Below are positions 26,013 through 33,350 of a stretch of 64,000 nucleotides of DNA, piece by piece. The notes below the pieces were generated by a model. That model made no database searches. It was not told where the DNA came from and saw nothing but the letters and a program-made list of their open reading frames with translations. Source of the DNA: Chitinophagales bacterium (lineage in GTDB: Bacteria > Bacteroidota > Bacteroidia > Chitinophagales > Chitinophagaceae); the NCBI GenBank assembly GCA_020636575.1, contig JACJXP010000002.1:434001-498000 (forward strand), written 5' to 3'. Made by a program: the position numbers and the translations under genes. Every line of letters starts with the position of its first letter. The first letter of the stretch is position 1.

Positions 26013-27476
26013 TTATCTCTTAAAAGTCCCTCCTTCGGAGGGACCTGCCTGGCCGGCAGGCAGGTTTAGGGAGGTCGCCAGTTCTATCGCCTTTTTTAAA
26101 GCTCCCAGTTTATTATTCACTTCCTGTAATTCATTCTCCGGTTTACTTGCTGCAACCACTCCAGCTCCAGCCTGGCAGATCAAGGTATTTTGCTGACTTA
26201 AGAAAGTTCTGATCATAATAGCATGATTACAGGAACCATCAAAGCCCATAAAACCAATGGCGCCTCCATAATAACTTCTGGGGGTAGGCTCCAGTTCATT
26301 TATCAATTCCATGGCCCTGAATTTTGGAGCTCCGCTTAATGTGCCGGCCGGGAATGTTTTTGCCAGCAACATAAAAGGATTACTGTCCGGTCTCACTTTG
26401 CCAGTTACCTCACTTACCAGGTGGATCACATGTGAAAAATATTGCACCTGCCTGTAATGAGCCACTTCCACATCATCGCAAACACGGCTAAGGTCATTCC
26501 GGGCAAGATCAACCAGCATCACATGTTCTGCATTCTCTTTGGCATCTTTCAGTAATCTTTCTGTAGCGAGTTTGTCAGCCTCTTCATCACCAGTTCTTTT
26601 AAAAGTGCCTGCTATCGGATGCACAATCGCTTTGCCGTCTTTGATGACTAATTGTGATTCAGGTGAAGAACCCATCAGCTTATAATCACCATAATCAAAA
26701 TAAAAAAGATACGGTGATGGGTTTATATGTCGTAAAGCTCTATATACATTGAACTCATCCCCTATAAATCTTTGCTGGAAGCGGCGACTTAAAACGATCT
26801 GGAATACATCTCCCCGGTGACAGGATGCAATACCCTTTTTCACCATTTCCATATAAGCTTCATCAGTCATATTTGAGCTTTCGGCTTCTTTTGCATTAAA
26901 GGGATAAACCGGAACATCTTTGCTTTGGATCAGTGATTCCACCACCTGTATCTCACTTTCCATTCCATCGATCCTGTTCTCACACAACAATAACTCATCC
27001 CGGAAATGATTGATGGCAATAACATATTGATAAAGCCGGTAACGCATCAATGGGATAGATGTTTCTGAATTGTTTTCAGACAATTCAACTGATTCAAAAA
27101 ACTGAACAGCATCATAAGAAGTGTATCCGAACAAGCCCTGCGCATAACCCGCCTCTTTTGTTCCGGCATTTTCTATCTCAAACTTTTGCATGAATTCAAA
27201 AAGTAAAGCCGGAACATCTGCCTTATTTTTTAGTTCTGTCTTTTCGGGATTACGACCGGGCAGCTTGAACTCCAGTATTTCAGGCGTCCTTATTTCCATA
27301 CCGCCAATGGCATTAATACAGATAAATGAATAACTATCCTCCTGGGAATGATGATCTGTACTCTCCAGCAGGATCGTATCCCTGAACCTGTCACGCAGCC
27401 GCAGGTAAATACCCACCGGGGTAAACACATCGGCCAGCATGGACTTACAGGTAGTATTGATTTTAATTTTCTTCAT
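26013..27476 (-). CDS. trpE: Anthranilate synthase component I
   Basis: A 487-residue chorismate-using enzyme that makes anthranilate with TrpG. The allosteric tryptophan-site motif LLES lies at residues 36-39, suggesting feedback inhibition. The C-terminal chorismate-binding domain carries GDVFQIVLSRRF, YLFYFDYGDYKLMGSSPE, HPIAGTFKRTGD, ENAEHVMLVDLARNDLSRV, FPAGTLSGAPKFRAMELI and YYGGAIGFMGF. The last about 16 residues (LPAGQAGPSEGGTFKR) are not conserved family sequence: they are encoded by two adjacent palindromes at 26026-26065. The gene is preceded by a Trp-rich leader frame and a terminator hairpin, so expression is very likely controlled by attenuation. First structural gene of the trp operon. 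Confidence 0.97.
   Translation of the reverse strand: MKKIKINTTCKSMLADVFTPVGIYLRLRDRFRDTILLESTDHHSQEDSYSFICINAIGGMEIRTPEILEFKLPGRNPEKTELKNKADVPALLFEFMQKFEIENAGTKEAGYAQGLFGYTSYDAVQFFESVELSENNSETSIPLMRYRLYQYVIAINHFRDELLLCENRIDGMESEIQVVESLIQSKDVPVYPFNAKEAESSNMTDEAYMEMVKKGIASCHRGDVFQIVLSRRFQQRFIGDEFNVYRALRHINPSPYLFYFDYGDYKLMGSSPESQLVIKDGKAIVHPIAGTFKRTGDEEADKLATERLLKDAKENAEHVMLVDLARNDLSRVCDDVEVAHYRQVQYFSHVIHLVSEVTGKVRPDSNPFMLLAKTFPAGTLSGAPKFRAMELINELEPTPRSYYGGAIGFMGFDGSCNHAIMIRTFLSQQNTLICQAGAGVVAASKPENELQEVNNKLGALKKAIELATSLNLPAGQAGPSEGGTFKR
26026..26065. repeat. Double palindrome translated at the trpE 3' end
   Basis: Two adjoining perfect inverted repeats: GTCCCTCC/GGAGGGAC (26026-26033 and 26037-26044, loop TTC) and ACCTGCCTG/CAGGCAGGT (26043-26051 and 26057-26065, loop GCCGG). 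Both are read through in frame as the C-terminal tail of TrpE. Such GC-rich palindromes inserted near gene ends resemble small dispersed repeats known from Bacteroidota genomes (inference). Confidence 0.6.
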
Positions 27477-27481
27477 TCTTT

Positions 27482-27554
27482 AAAAAAATCAGCCCCGGAC
27501 ACTGCCGGGGCTTAATATGTTTGATCAAAACAAAGTAATGTTTCTACAGCCCCG
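27482..27554 (-). promoter_or_regulatory. trp attenuator: terminator hairpin with competing antiterminator
   Basis: On the minus strand, AGCCCCGG (27512-27505) and CCGGGGCT (27498-27491) form a perfect 8-bp stem with a 6-base loop, then GA and seven T (27488-27482), ending 6 bases before the trpE ATG. The end of the leader frame contains CGGGGCT (27554-27548), which can pair perfectly with AGCCCCG of the terminator's first arm and so prevent it. A ribosome stalled on the Trp codons (27576-27568) leaves this segment free, allowing trpE transcription. A ribosome reaching the stop codon (27546-27544) covers it, favouring termination. No clear 1:2 pause hairpin is visible. Confidence 0.88.
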
Positions 27555-27600
27555 AAAGAGTTGTATGCCACCACCAGTATTGATTAATTTGCTTATTCAT
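27544..27600 (-). CDS. trpL: trp operon leader peptide with three consecutive Trp codons
   Basis: An 18-codon frame reading MNKQINQYWWWHTTLSGL. Codons 9-11 are TGG TGG TGG, far beyond chance for so short a frame. Its position between a consensus promoter and a terminator hairpin that precedes trpE identifies it as the regulatory leader peptide, whose translation senses charged tRNA-Trp. The peptide itself needs no function. Codons 16-18 double as the antiterminator strand. The ATG lies only about 3-5 bases after the predicted transcription start, so it is probably read as a leaderless or nearly leaderless message, with no Shine-Dalgarno sequence possible. Confidence 0.9.
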   Translation of the reverse strand: MNKQINQYWWWHTTLSGL

Positions 27601-27607
27601 TCAGATA

Positions 27608-27638
27608 CAAATATAGAAGCTAAATTCAGTTTGGCAAA
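27608..27638 (-). promoter_or_regulatory. Consensus Bacteroidota promoter of the trp operon
   Basis: On the minus strand TTTG (27638-27635), a 19-base spacer and TATATTTG (27615-27608) match the -33 TTTG / -7 TAnnTTTG consensus of the Bacteroidota primary sigma factor exactly. Predicted start of transcription is near 27603, just before the trpL ATG at 27600. Confidence 0.8.
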
Positions 27639-27737
27639 TTCTTTTTCAAAGCTGTATTTATTATTAAAGTAAATTCGAAATAGAAGTTTACGTCCTTTAC
27701 CCATTATTCTCATAATGACATACATTACTTAATAGCA

Positions 27738-28175
27738 ATGAAAGCCTTTCCCTTTGCTCTACTACTCATTCCATTTAGTTTTTTTGGCCAAGAAACTAAA
27801 ATTCAATTTGGTCTTTACTTTGGAAATGACTTCAAGAACGATTCTGTAACAATTTCGATTCAAGGAAAATTAATTGCAAAAAACGTACAGTTAAAAGTAA
27901 GAATGTTTGACCCTACAAATTTGATGATTGAGCAAGACAATAAAATGCTGGTTGTTTGGCCTTACGGTAAATCGAAGATTGAATTAAAGAAAGTTGAACT
28001 TCGAGACTCTAATCTGCAACTAATGATCAGTATAAACAATATTTGGCAAAATTTTCATATCGACTTAAACAGAGGCAAGTTTTTGTATGCGCATTTCTTT
28101 CCTTTTCGACTAGGCTGGTCAGGATTTAAGCTATTTAAAATTATTCAGTGGGATTATCCTCCATTAATTTTTTGA
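27738..28175 (+). CDS. Orphan secreted protein of unknown function
   Basis: A 145-residue protein that I do not recognise. It starts with a signal peptide (MKAFPFALLLIPFSFFGQ) and continues as a beta-rich, lysine- and asparagine-rich chain without cysteines or catalytic motifs; the end is rich in aromatic residues (WDYPPLIF). The coding DNA looks more AT-rich than the neighbouring trp and priA genes, which may indicate recent acquisition. It is divergent from the trp operon and converges with priA, with 32 bases between stop codons, so it is a single-gene unit. No clear TAnnTTTG element precedes it. It is real by its length, signal peptide and placement, but nothing indicates its function. 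Confidence 0.65.
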   Translation: MKAFPFALLLIPFSFFGQETKIQFGLYFGNDFKNDSVTISIQGKLIAKNVQLKVRMFDPTNLMIEQDNKMLVVWPYGKSKIELKKVELRDSNLQLMISINNIWQNFHIDLNRGKFLYAHFFPFRLGWSGFKLFKIIQWDYPPLIF

Positions 28176-28207
28176 AGTATTATTTAAAATCCGGACGATA
28201 AAAATAA

Positions 28208-30703
28208 TCATACCGCATCCACATCCGCAACAATGGTTACACTTCTAAAACTTTTTTCCTGGTGCAGAATGGCGATCTGTTCCAACAAATCTTTTTTACA
28301 CTGGTTTATTGTTTTTCCATCACGGGGAAGTTTCAGCAATAACTCCATTAAATATTGGTTGCGTATTCGTCCGATCACAGGTTCAGCCGGACCTACAATA
28401 TAATTGCCATACTTATTTTTTAATGCCTCGGTGTAATGGTATGCAGCCCTCTCCACTATCTCTTTGAACTTATGCTTAAATGTAAGATGTATGATCCTAG
28501 AAAACGGAGGATAGAAAAATTCTTTTCTTTTTTTAAGCTCTTCGGCAAACATAGTTTTATAATCATGCTGCTGCACTATCTGTAGCAAGGGGTGCTGCGG
28601 TTGCGAGGTTTGCACCAGCACTTTCCCGGTTTCTTCTTTTCTGCCTGCCCTGCCGCTTACTTGTTCCATTAACTGGAATGCCCTTTCGTTCACCCTGAAA
28701 TCAGCAAAATGCAAAAGCCCATCCGCATCTAAAATGCCAACCAGGTCTACATTATCAAAATCAAGCCCTTTCACCACCATTTGTGTACCCACCAATATGT
28801 CGATCTTCTGTTGCTCGAACTGCTGTATCAATACATCATGTGCATTTTTGCCCCTTACGGTATCAATATCCATCCGGGCAACTTTAGCATCAGGAAACGT
28901 CTCCTGTAATTGTTCTTCAATTTTCTCAGTACCGAAATTTCTTTGTACAAATTTGTCACTGCCACATGCAGCACAAGTATGAACAGGCGGATAAGTTGTT
29001 CCACAGTAATGACAAACCAGCTTATTACTGAGCTTGTGAAATGTTAGCGACACATCACAATATTTGCATTGCGGAATCCATCCACAAACACTGCAAACCT
29101 GGTAAGGAGCATAACCTCTCCGATTTTGAAATAAAATAACCTGCTTTCCTTTTGCAATAACCCTGTTTACTTCGTCGATCAATACAGGGGATAAAATGAT
29201 CTTTGACTTGTCTTTCTGAATGATCTTTCGGGTGTCAACAAATTCTATGGGAGGTAATTTCAGGTCGCCGTAACGTTGCAACAATTCTGCAAAGCCATAT
29301 TTACCTGTTACGGCATTGTAATAACTTTCAACAGATGGAGTACCACTGCCAAGCAAGGTTTTTGCTTTGTAAAGCGTAGCTAAATAAATAGCGGCATCCC
29401 GGCCGTTGTATCTTGGCGCCGGTTCATGCTGTTTGAAAGAAGTATCATGTTCTTCATCACAAACAACCAGGCCCAAATCACGGAAAGGAAGAAAAACAGA
29501 TGACCGGGCACCCAACACAACTCTCAATTCACCGTCCTTCACCTTATTCCATATCTCCACTCTTTCATTATGTGAGAATTTAGAATGATAGACACCGATA
29601 TATCCGCCAAAATGTTTTTGCAACCTACGGATCACCTGTGAAGTAAGGGCAATCTCTGGCAACATATACAACACCTGTTTCCCTGCTTTAATATATTCTT
29701 CGATCAGGCGGATATAAATATTCGTTTTACCACTGGAGGTAACCCCATGTAATAAACACACAGCTTTTTCTTCAAATGCTTTTTTAACCTGCAGCATTGC
29801 TTTTTGCTGAGGCTCTGTCAATTCAAAGTCAATACTTACATTTTTCGGAAGCAGTTTAATGCGATCCACTACTCTTTTCTCTACCCGGAGAATATTCTTG
29901 TCCACCAATCCTTTTAACTGGGCATCAGAAGCGCCGGATTTTTTCAGCAACGAGGGACGGGTAACTTCCCCTTCCGTTTTCAACAAGTGCAGGTAACTCA
30001 ATAATAGTTCCATTTGCTTCGGGGCCCTTGTCCAGTTATTTAATAACTCTGATAATTTTTCTTCATTGTTATACCCGGGATTCAGCAATACAAAACTTTC
30101 TTTTCTCGGTGCATAGGTTTGCTTCAATGCTTCCCATACAAAACAGACTTTTTTATTGATCAGCCTGTTGATGACAGGATATACATGTGATGAATCCAAT
30201 ACCTGCTGCACCTCAGACAGGTTCAATTCTTTTTTCATCAACAAAGCCTCCGCCACAAGGTATTCGTCATGATCTAATGCAGAAAAATCATCGCCATACT
30301 CTTCATTATATACCAATATGGTTTCACTTGATAGTTTGAAATGCGCCGGCAAAGCTGCCGCCATTACCTCACCCTCACTGCACATATAATAGGAAGCCAG
30401 CCACTCCCATAAATTGAGTTGTTCCTCTAAAACCACTGGTTCTGTATCCAGCAGATTCAACACATCTTTTGTTTCGAAAAACTCAGGTTTATCTGTATGT
30501 AATCGTTTTACAATACCCGCATACTTTTTTGTTTTACCAAGATTCACTTCTACCCTGCAACCAGGCTGTATTTGTTCCTGCAAACGGGCAGGAACAGACC
30601 ATGTATAGTTCTTGGGTAATGCAGAAGGGATGATCACTTCGGCATATAGCGGCTGACCTCCCCTTTCTTTTTTCACACTTATATCATCGGATTCTGCTGG
30701 CAT
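28208..30703 (-). CDS. priA: Primosomal replication-restart helicase PriA
   Basis: An 831-residue superfamily 2 helicase that recognises stalled forks and reloads the replisome. The N-terminal 3'-DNA-binding domain (about 17-110) is followed by Walker A HGVTSSGKTN near residue 322, the DEEH box in VVCDEEHDTSF, and the paired zinc sites with eight cysteines between about residues 535 and 580 (CSVCGWIPQCKYC ... CHYCG ... CAACG). Motifs V and VI (VGTQMVVKGLDF, QVSGRAGR) are intact. The usual length is 730-830. It lies 26 bases after plsC in the same direction and is probably cotranscribed with it. Confidence 0.97.
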   Translation of the reverse strand: MPAESDDISVKKERGGQPLYAEVIIPSALPKNYTWSVPARLQEQIQPGCRVEVNLGKTKKYAGIVKRLHTDKPEFFETKDVLNLLDTEPVVLEEQLNLWEWLASYYMCSEGEVMAAALPAHFKLSSETILVYNEEYGDDFSALDHDEYLVAEALLMKKELNLSEVQQVLDSSHVYPVINRLINKKVCFVWEALKQTYAPRKESFVLLNPGYNNEEKLSELLNNWTRAPKQMELLLSYLHLLKTEGEVTRPSLLKKSGASDAQLKGLVDKNILRVEKRVVDRIKLLPKNVSIDFELTEPQQKAMLQVKKAFEEKAVCLLHGVTSSGKTNIYIRLIEEYIKAGKQVLYMLPEIALTSQVIRRLQKHFGGYIGVYHSKFSHNERVEIWNKVKDGELRVVLGARSSVFLPFRDLGLVVCDEEHDTSFKQHEPAPRYNGRDAAIYLATLYKAKTLLGSGTPSVESYYNAVTGKYGFAELLQRYGDLKLPPIEFVDTRKIIQKDKSKIILSPVLIDEVNRVIAKGKQVILFQNRRGYAPYQVCSVCGWIPQCKYCDVSLTFHKLSNKLVCHYCGTTYPPVHTCAACGSDKFVQRNFGTEKIEEQLQETFPDAKVARMDIDTVRGKNAHDVLIQQFEQQKIDILVGTQMVVKGLDFDNVDLVGILDADGLLHFADFRVNERAFQLMEQVSGRAGRKEETGKVLVQTSQPQHPLLQIVQQHDYKTMFAEELKKRKEFFYPPFSRIIHLTFKHKFKEIVERAAYHYTEALKNKYGNYIVGPAEPVIGRIRNQYLMELLLKLPRDGKTINQCKKDLLEQIAILHQEKSFRSVTIVADVDAV

Positions 30704-30729
30704 CTGAAAGCAAATCTAACAAGACGGGG

Positions 30730-31491
30730 CTAAATGGATCCTTTGCGCCAGGCAGCGTCATATTCCACCAGCTTTTCTTCCATAATGTTGTAAACTTTTT
30801 CCTTAAGCATTGAAATATCATTAAGACTATAACCACTAACGGGTATCTCATCGAGGTAAACAATACGGCTTTGTCCGGGTGTCATCAGAAAGAGACTTTC
30901 ATAGGGCATTCTTTTGTAGGCATCCAGAAATAGCACCGGTTTTATCGGCGTTTGTGTTTCGATTGCTACCCGAAAGGCGCCGTCATAAAATTCTTTTAAG
31001 GGCTTTGTGGTCATATTGAAAGTTCCCTCTGGAAAAACCAGTACAGAAATTCCTTTTTTTATCAATGACTTTAAAACTCTCACACTATTTGCCCTATGCT
31101 CTGCACTGGAACGATCAACCGTAACAATTGCATTTTTATAAATGAACCCAAAGACAGGTACTTTGCTTGTTTCTATCTTACCCAATGGCCTGATGGGCTG
31201 CCGGTATGCCTTTGGAATAATAGCTGCATCAATATAGGATATATGATTGGTGACAAAAATGTAAGCCTTGCTTTTGTCATGCGGTACTTCGTATTTTTTA
31301 CTATGCCAGATAAAAATGAGCGGGAACCACAGGTCGGCCCAAAGCATACATAAACGCATCACCATGTTTCCTCCTTTGATGCGTCCAAAAAAACTGGCAA
31401 TAAATGCAAACGGAAAGATCAGCAGCATGATCGCTACAAAAACGATCAGCGCATAAATGCTATAAATGTGCTTCAGGATTTTCAATAACAC
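30730..31491 (-). CDS. plsC: 1-acyl-sn-glycerol-3-phosphate acyltransferase
   Basis: A 253-residue PlsC-type acyltransferase that makes phosphatidic acid for membrane phospholipids. The catalytic HX4D box is NHISYID near residue 82 and the FPEGT substrate-binding motif is near residue 154. A long N-terminal hydrophobic segment (residues 5-35) anchors it in the inner membrane. It starts 5 bases downstream of the DUF4258 protein gene and 26 bases before priA, so a three-gene transcript is likely although the functions are unrelated. Related lyso-ornithine-lipid acyltransferases share both motifs, so exact substrate is not certain. Confidence 0.88.
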   Translation of the reverse strand: MLLKILKHIYSIYALIVFVAIMLLIFPFAFIASFFGRIKGGNMVMRLCMLWADLWFPLIFIWHSKKYEVPHDKSKAYIFVTNHISYIDAAIIPKAYRQPIRPLGKIETSKVPVFGFIYKNAIVTVDRSSAEHRANSVRVLKSLIKKGISVLVFPEGTFNMTTKPLKEFYDGAFRVAIETQTPIKPVLFLDAYKRMPYESLFLMTPGQSRIVYLDEIPVSGYSLNDISMLKEKVYNIMEEKLVEYDAAWRKGSI

Positions 31492-31496
31492 AAAAT

Positions 31497-31955
31497 CTAT
31501 CTTTTGTTGTCATATTTATCATCGTCTCCGGGACAATGACATTCATAATCCGTTTCCAGGTCGATCACCGTTACCACCGTTGTGGATTCATTGCATTGTG
31601 CATATACAATTCTTACCCGCTGGTCATCCCGGGTAATTCCTTCTACCGCATACCTTGGACAACGGGCATTTTGAAGATCACTTTTATTATAGTTTATCTT
31701 TCCTTCTTTCATGATCTGCTCCACTTCTACCTGTGTAATTTTTCTGCATTTCATCCGGCATTTGGCATGTTCACTGTATTTCAGGTAAGAAATTCTCCGG
31801 TCAAATCCCCTGTCCCGGTTAACAGAAGCCGGGTCTTTTGTAGTGGTCGTTGTTGAAGGATTATTAAAAAGCGGTTCTTTCTTAACGATCTTCACAATGA
31901 TCAATACCGCCAGCAACAGCCCGATCAGGATGTATGGATACCATTTCTTATTCAC
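31497..31955 (-). CDS. Membrane-anchored DUF4258 protein with six cysteines
   Basis: A protein of about 152 residues with one N-terminal membrane helix (YPYILIGLLLAVLIIVKIV), a Ser/Thr linker and a DUF4258-type domain starting at YLKYSEHAKCRMKCRKITQVEVEQIM. The family is small, often found near toxin-like proteins, and has no agreed function. Unusually this copy carries six cysteines (CRMKC, ARCPRY, AQCN, YECHC) that could bind metal or form disulfides outside the membrane. The GTG at 31955 is chosen since the helix follows directly; an ATG at 32000 would add 15 residues and approach the divergent mtaB promoter. It heads the run with plsC and priA. Confidence 0.65.
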   Translation of the reverse strand: MNKKWYPYILIGLLLAVLIIVKIVKKEPLFNNPSTTTTTKDPASVNRDRGFDRRISYLKYSEHAKCRMKCRKITQVEVEQIMKEGKINYNKSDLQNARCPRYAVEGITRDDQRVRIVYAQCNESTTVVTVIDLETDYECHCPGDDDKYDNKR

Positions 31956-32047
31956 GACACAAGATTTGCTTAAAAATAGAGAAAACTGAAAAGTAACCAA
32001 GTCAAATTGTTAAGAAGGCAGCATTTCAGCCTCTCCACTTATTGCTG

Positions 32048-32055
32048 TACCTTTG
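32048..32055 (+). promoter_or_regulatory. -7 promoter element of mtaB
   Basis: TACCTTTG matches TAnnTTTG and ends 8 bases before the mtaB ATG, so the mRNA would have almost no leader. A weak -33 (TTTC at 32024-32027) lies 20 bases upstream. The element supports the ATG at 32064 over an upstream start at 32007. Confidence 0.5.
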
Positions 32056-32063
32056 CCGGTTCT

Positions 32064-33350
32064 ATGGCAGCGGTAAAAACAGTGGCATTTCATACATTGG
32101 GCTGCAAACTCAATTTCTCAGAAACCTCTTCCATTTCACGACTTTTAGAAAATGAGGGATTTGAAAAAAAAGAGTTTGACGACCTGGCAGATGTGTATGT
32201 GATCAATACCTGTTCGGTTACCGATAATGCAGATAAAGAGTGCCGACAGATCGTACGCCGAATCCGCCGCAAAGCGCCTGAAAGCATGGTGGTGATCACG
32301 GGGTGCTATGCGCAGCTAAAACCAAAAGAAATAGCTGATATACCCGGCGTAAACCTGGTGTTAGGTGCTGCCGAAAAATTCAATATCGCCACACATATAC
32401 AGGAACTGACCAAAGGCGATTCTGCAAAGATCTGCAGTTGTGATATTGAGGAAGTATCCGGTTTTCATTCTTCATGGTCGGTAAACGACAGAACAAGAAC
32501 TTTCCTGAAAGTGCAGGATGGTTGTGATTATACCTGTTCTTTCTGTACCATCCCAATGGCAAGGGGCAAGAGCCGTAGCGATACAATAGACAATGTTGTA
32601 AAAAATGCTGAGGACCTGGGAGCTAAGGGTGTAAAAGAGATCGTACTGACCGGGGTGAACCTGGGCGATTTCCGCCCCCCTACCCACCGAAGCGGTGATA
32701 TTAAAAGCCCTGAAAAAGAAAACTTCTTTTCACTGATTCAAGAGTTGGAAAATGTGAAAGATATTCAGCGTTATCGCATTTCGTCTATTGAGCCCAATCT
32801 TTTAACGGATGAAATAATTGAGTTTGTCGCTAACAGCGATAAATTCATGCCTCATTTTCATATCCCTTTGCAAAGTGGTAGCAACAAGATATTAGGAATG
32901 ATGCGTCGCCGCTACAAAAGAGAGTTATATGCAGACAGGGTAAAATTGATCAAAACATTAATGCCGCATTGTGCCATTGGTGTGGATGTGATCGTAGGTT
33001 TTCCGGGAGAAACAGAAGAGGAATTTAAAGAGTCCTTTGATTTTCTGCATTCACTTGATGTATCCTACCTGCATGTGTTTACTTATTCGGAAAGGGACAA
33101 TACCCATGCTCTTACACTTGGTCCTGTGGTGCCGATGAATATCCGGCATGAAAGAAATAAAACACTTCGCAATCTTTCCTATATGAAATTGCAATACTTT
33201 ACACAACAGCATACTGGTGAAACCCGTAAAGTATTATTTGAGCATAATAATAAGAATGGGATGATGGAAGGATATACTGACAACTATATCAAAGTAAGCA
33301 CTCCATATCGTAGTGAATGGGAGAATGAGATTGTTGATTGGAAAATTTAG
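32064..33350 (+). CDS. mtaB: tRNA threonylcarbamoyladenosine methylthiotransferase
   Basis: A 428-residue radical SAM methylthiotransferase. The N-terminal UPF0004 domain carries TLGCKLNFSE, INTCSVT and TGCYAQ cysteines for the auxiliary cluster. The radical SAM CxxxCxxC motif is in VQDGCDYTCSFCTIP. The CKLNFSE signature (where MiaB and RimO have CQMN or CPKN) marks the MtaB class, which converts t6A37 to ms2t6A37 in tRNAs reading ANN codons. A short C-terminal TRAM-like segment follows. The stop codon overlaps that of the convergent lepA in the tetranucleotide TTAG. Confidence 0.93.
   Translation: MAAVKTVAFHTLGCKLNFSETSSISRLLENEGFEKKEFDDLADVYVINTCSVTDNADKECRQIVRRIRRKAPESMVVITGCYAQLKPKEIADIPGVNLVLGAAEKFNIATHIQELTKGDSAKICSCDIEEVSGFHSSWSVNDRTRTFLKVQDGCDYTCSFCTIPMARGKSRSDTIDNVVKNAEDLGAKGVKEIVLTGVNLGDFRPPTHRSGDIKSPEKENFFSLIQELENVKDIQRYRISSIEPNLLTDEIIEFVANSDKFMPHFHIPLQSGSNKILGMMRRRYKRELYADRVKLIKTLMPHCAIGVDVIVGFPGETEEEFKESFDFLHSLDVSYLHVFTYSERDNTHALTLGPVVPMNIRHERNKTLRNLSYMKLQYFTQQHTGETRKVLFEHNNKNGMMEGYTDNYIKVSTPYRSEWENEIVDWKI

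Noticed and set aside
26026..26065. The palindromes at the trpE end as an intra-operon terminator
   Set aside because: They are inside the reading frame, no T-run follows in the direction of transcription, and trpG begins right after, so they are better seen as repeats.
27555..27597. A classical 1:2 pause hairpin in the trp leader
   Set aside because: I could not find a convincing stem between the Trp-codon region and the antiterminator strand, so it was not annotated.
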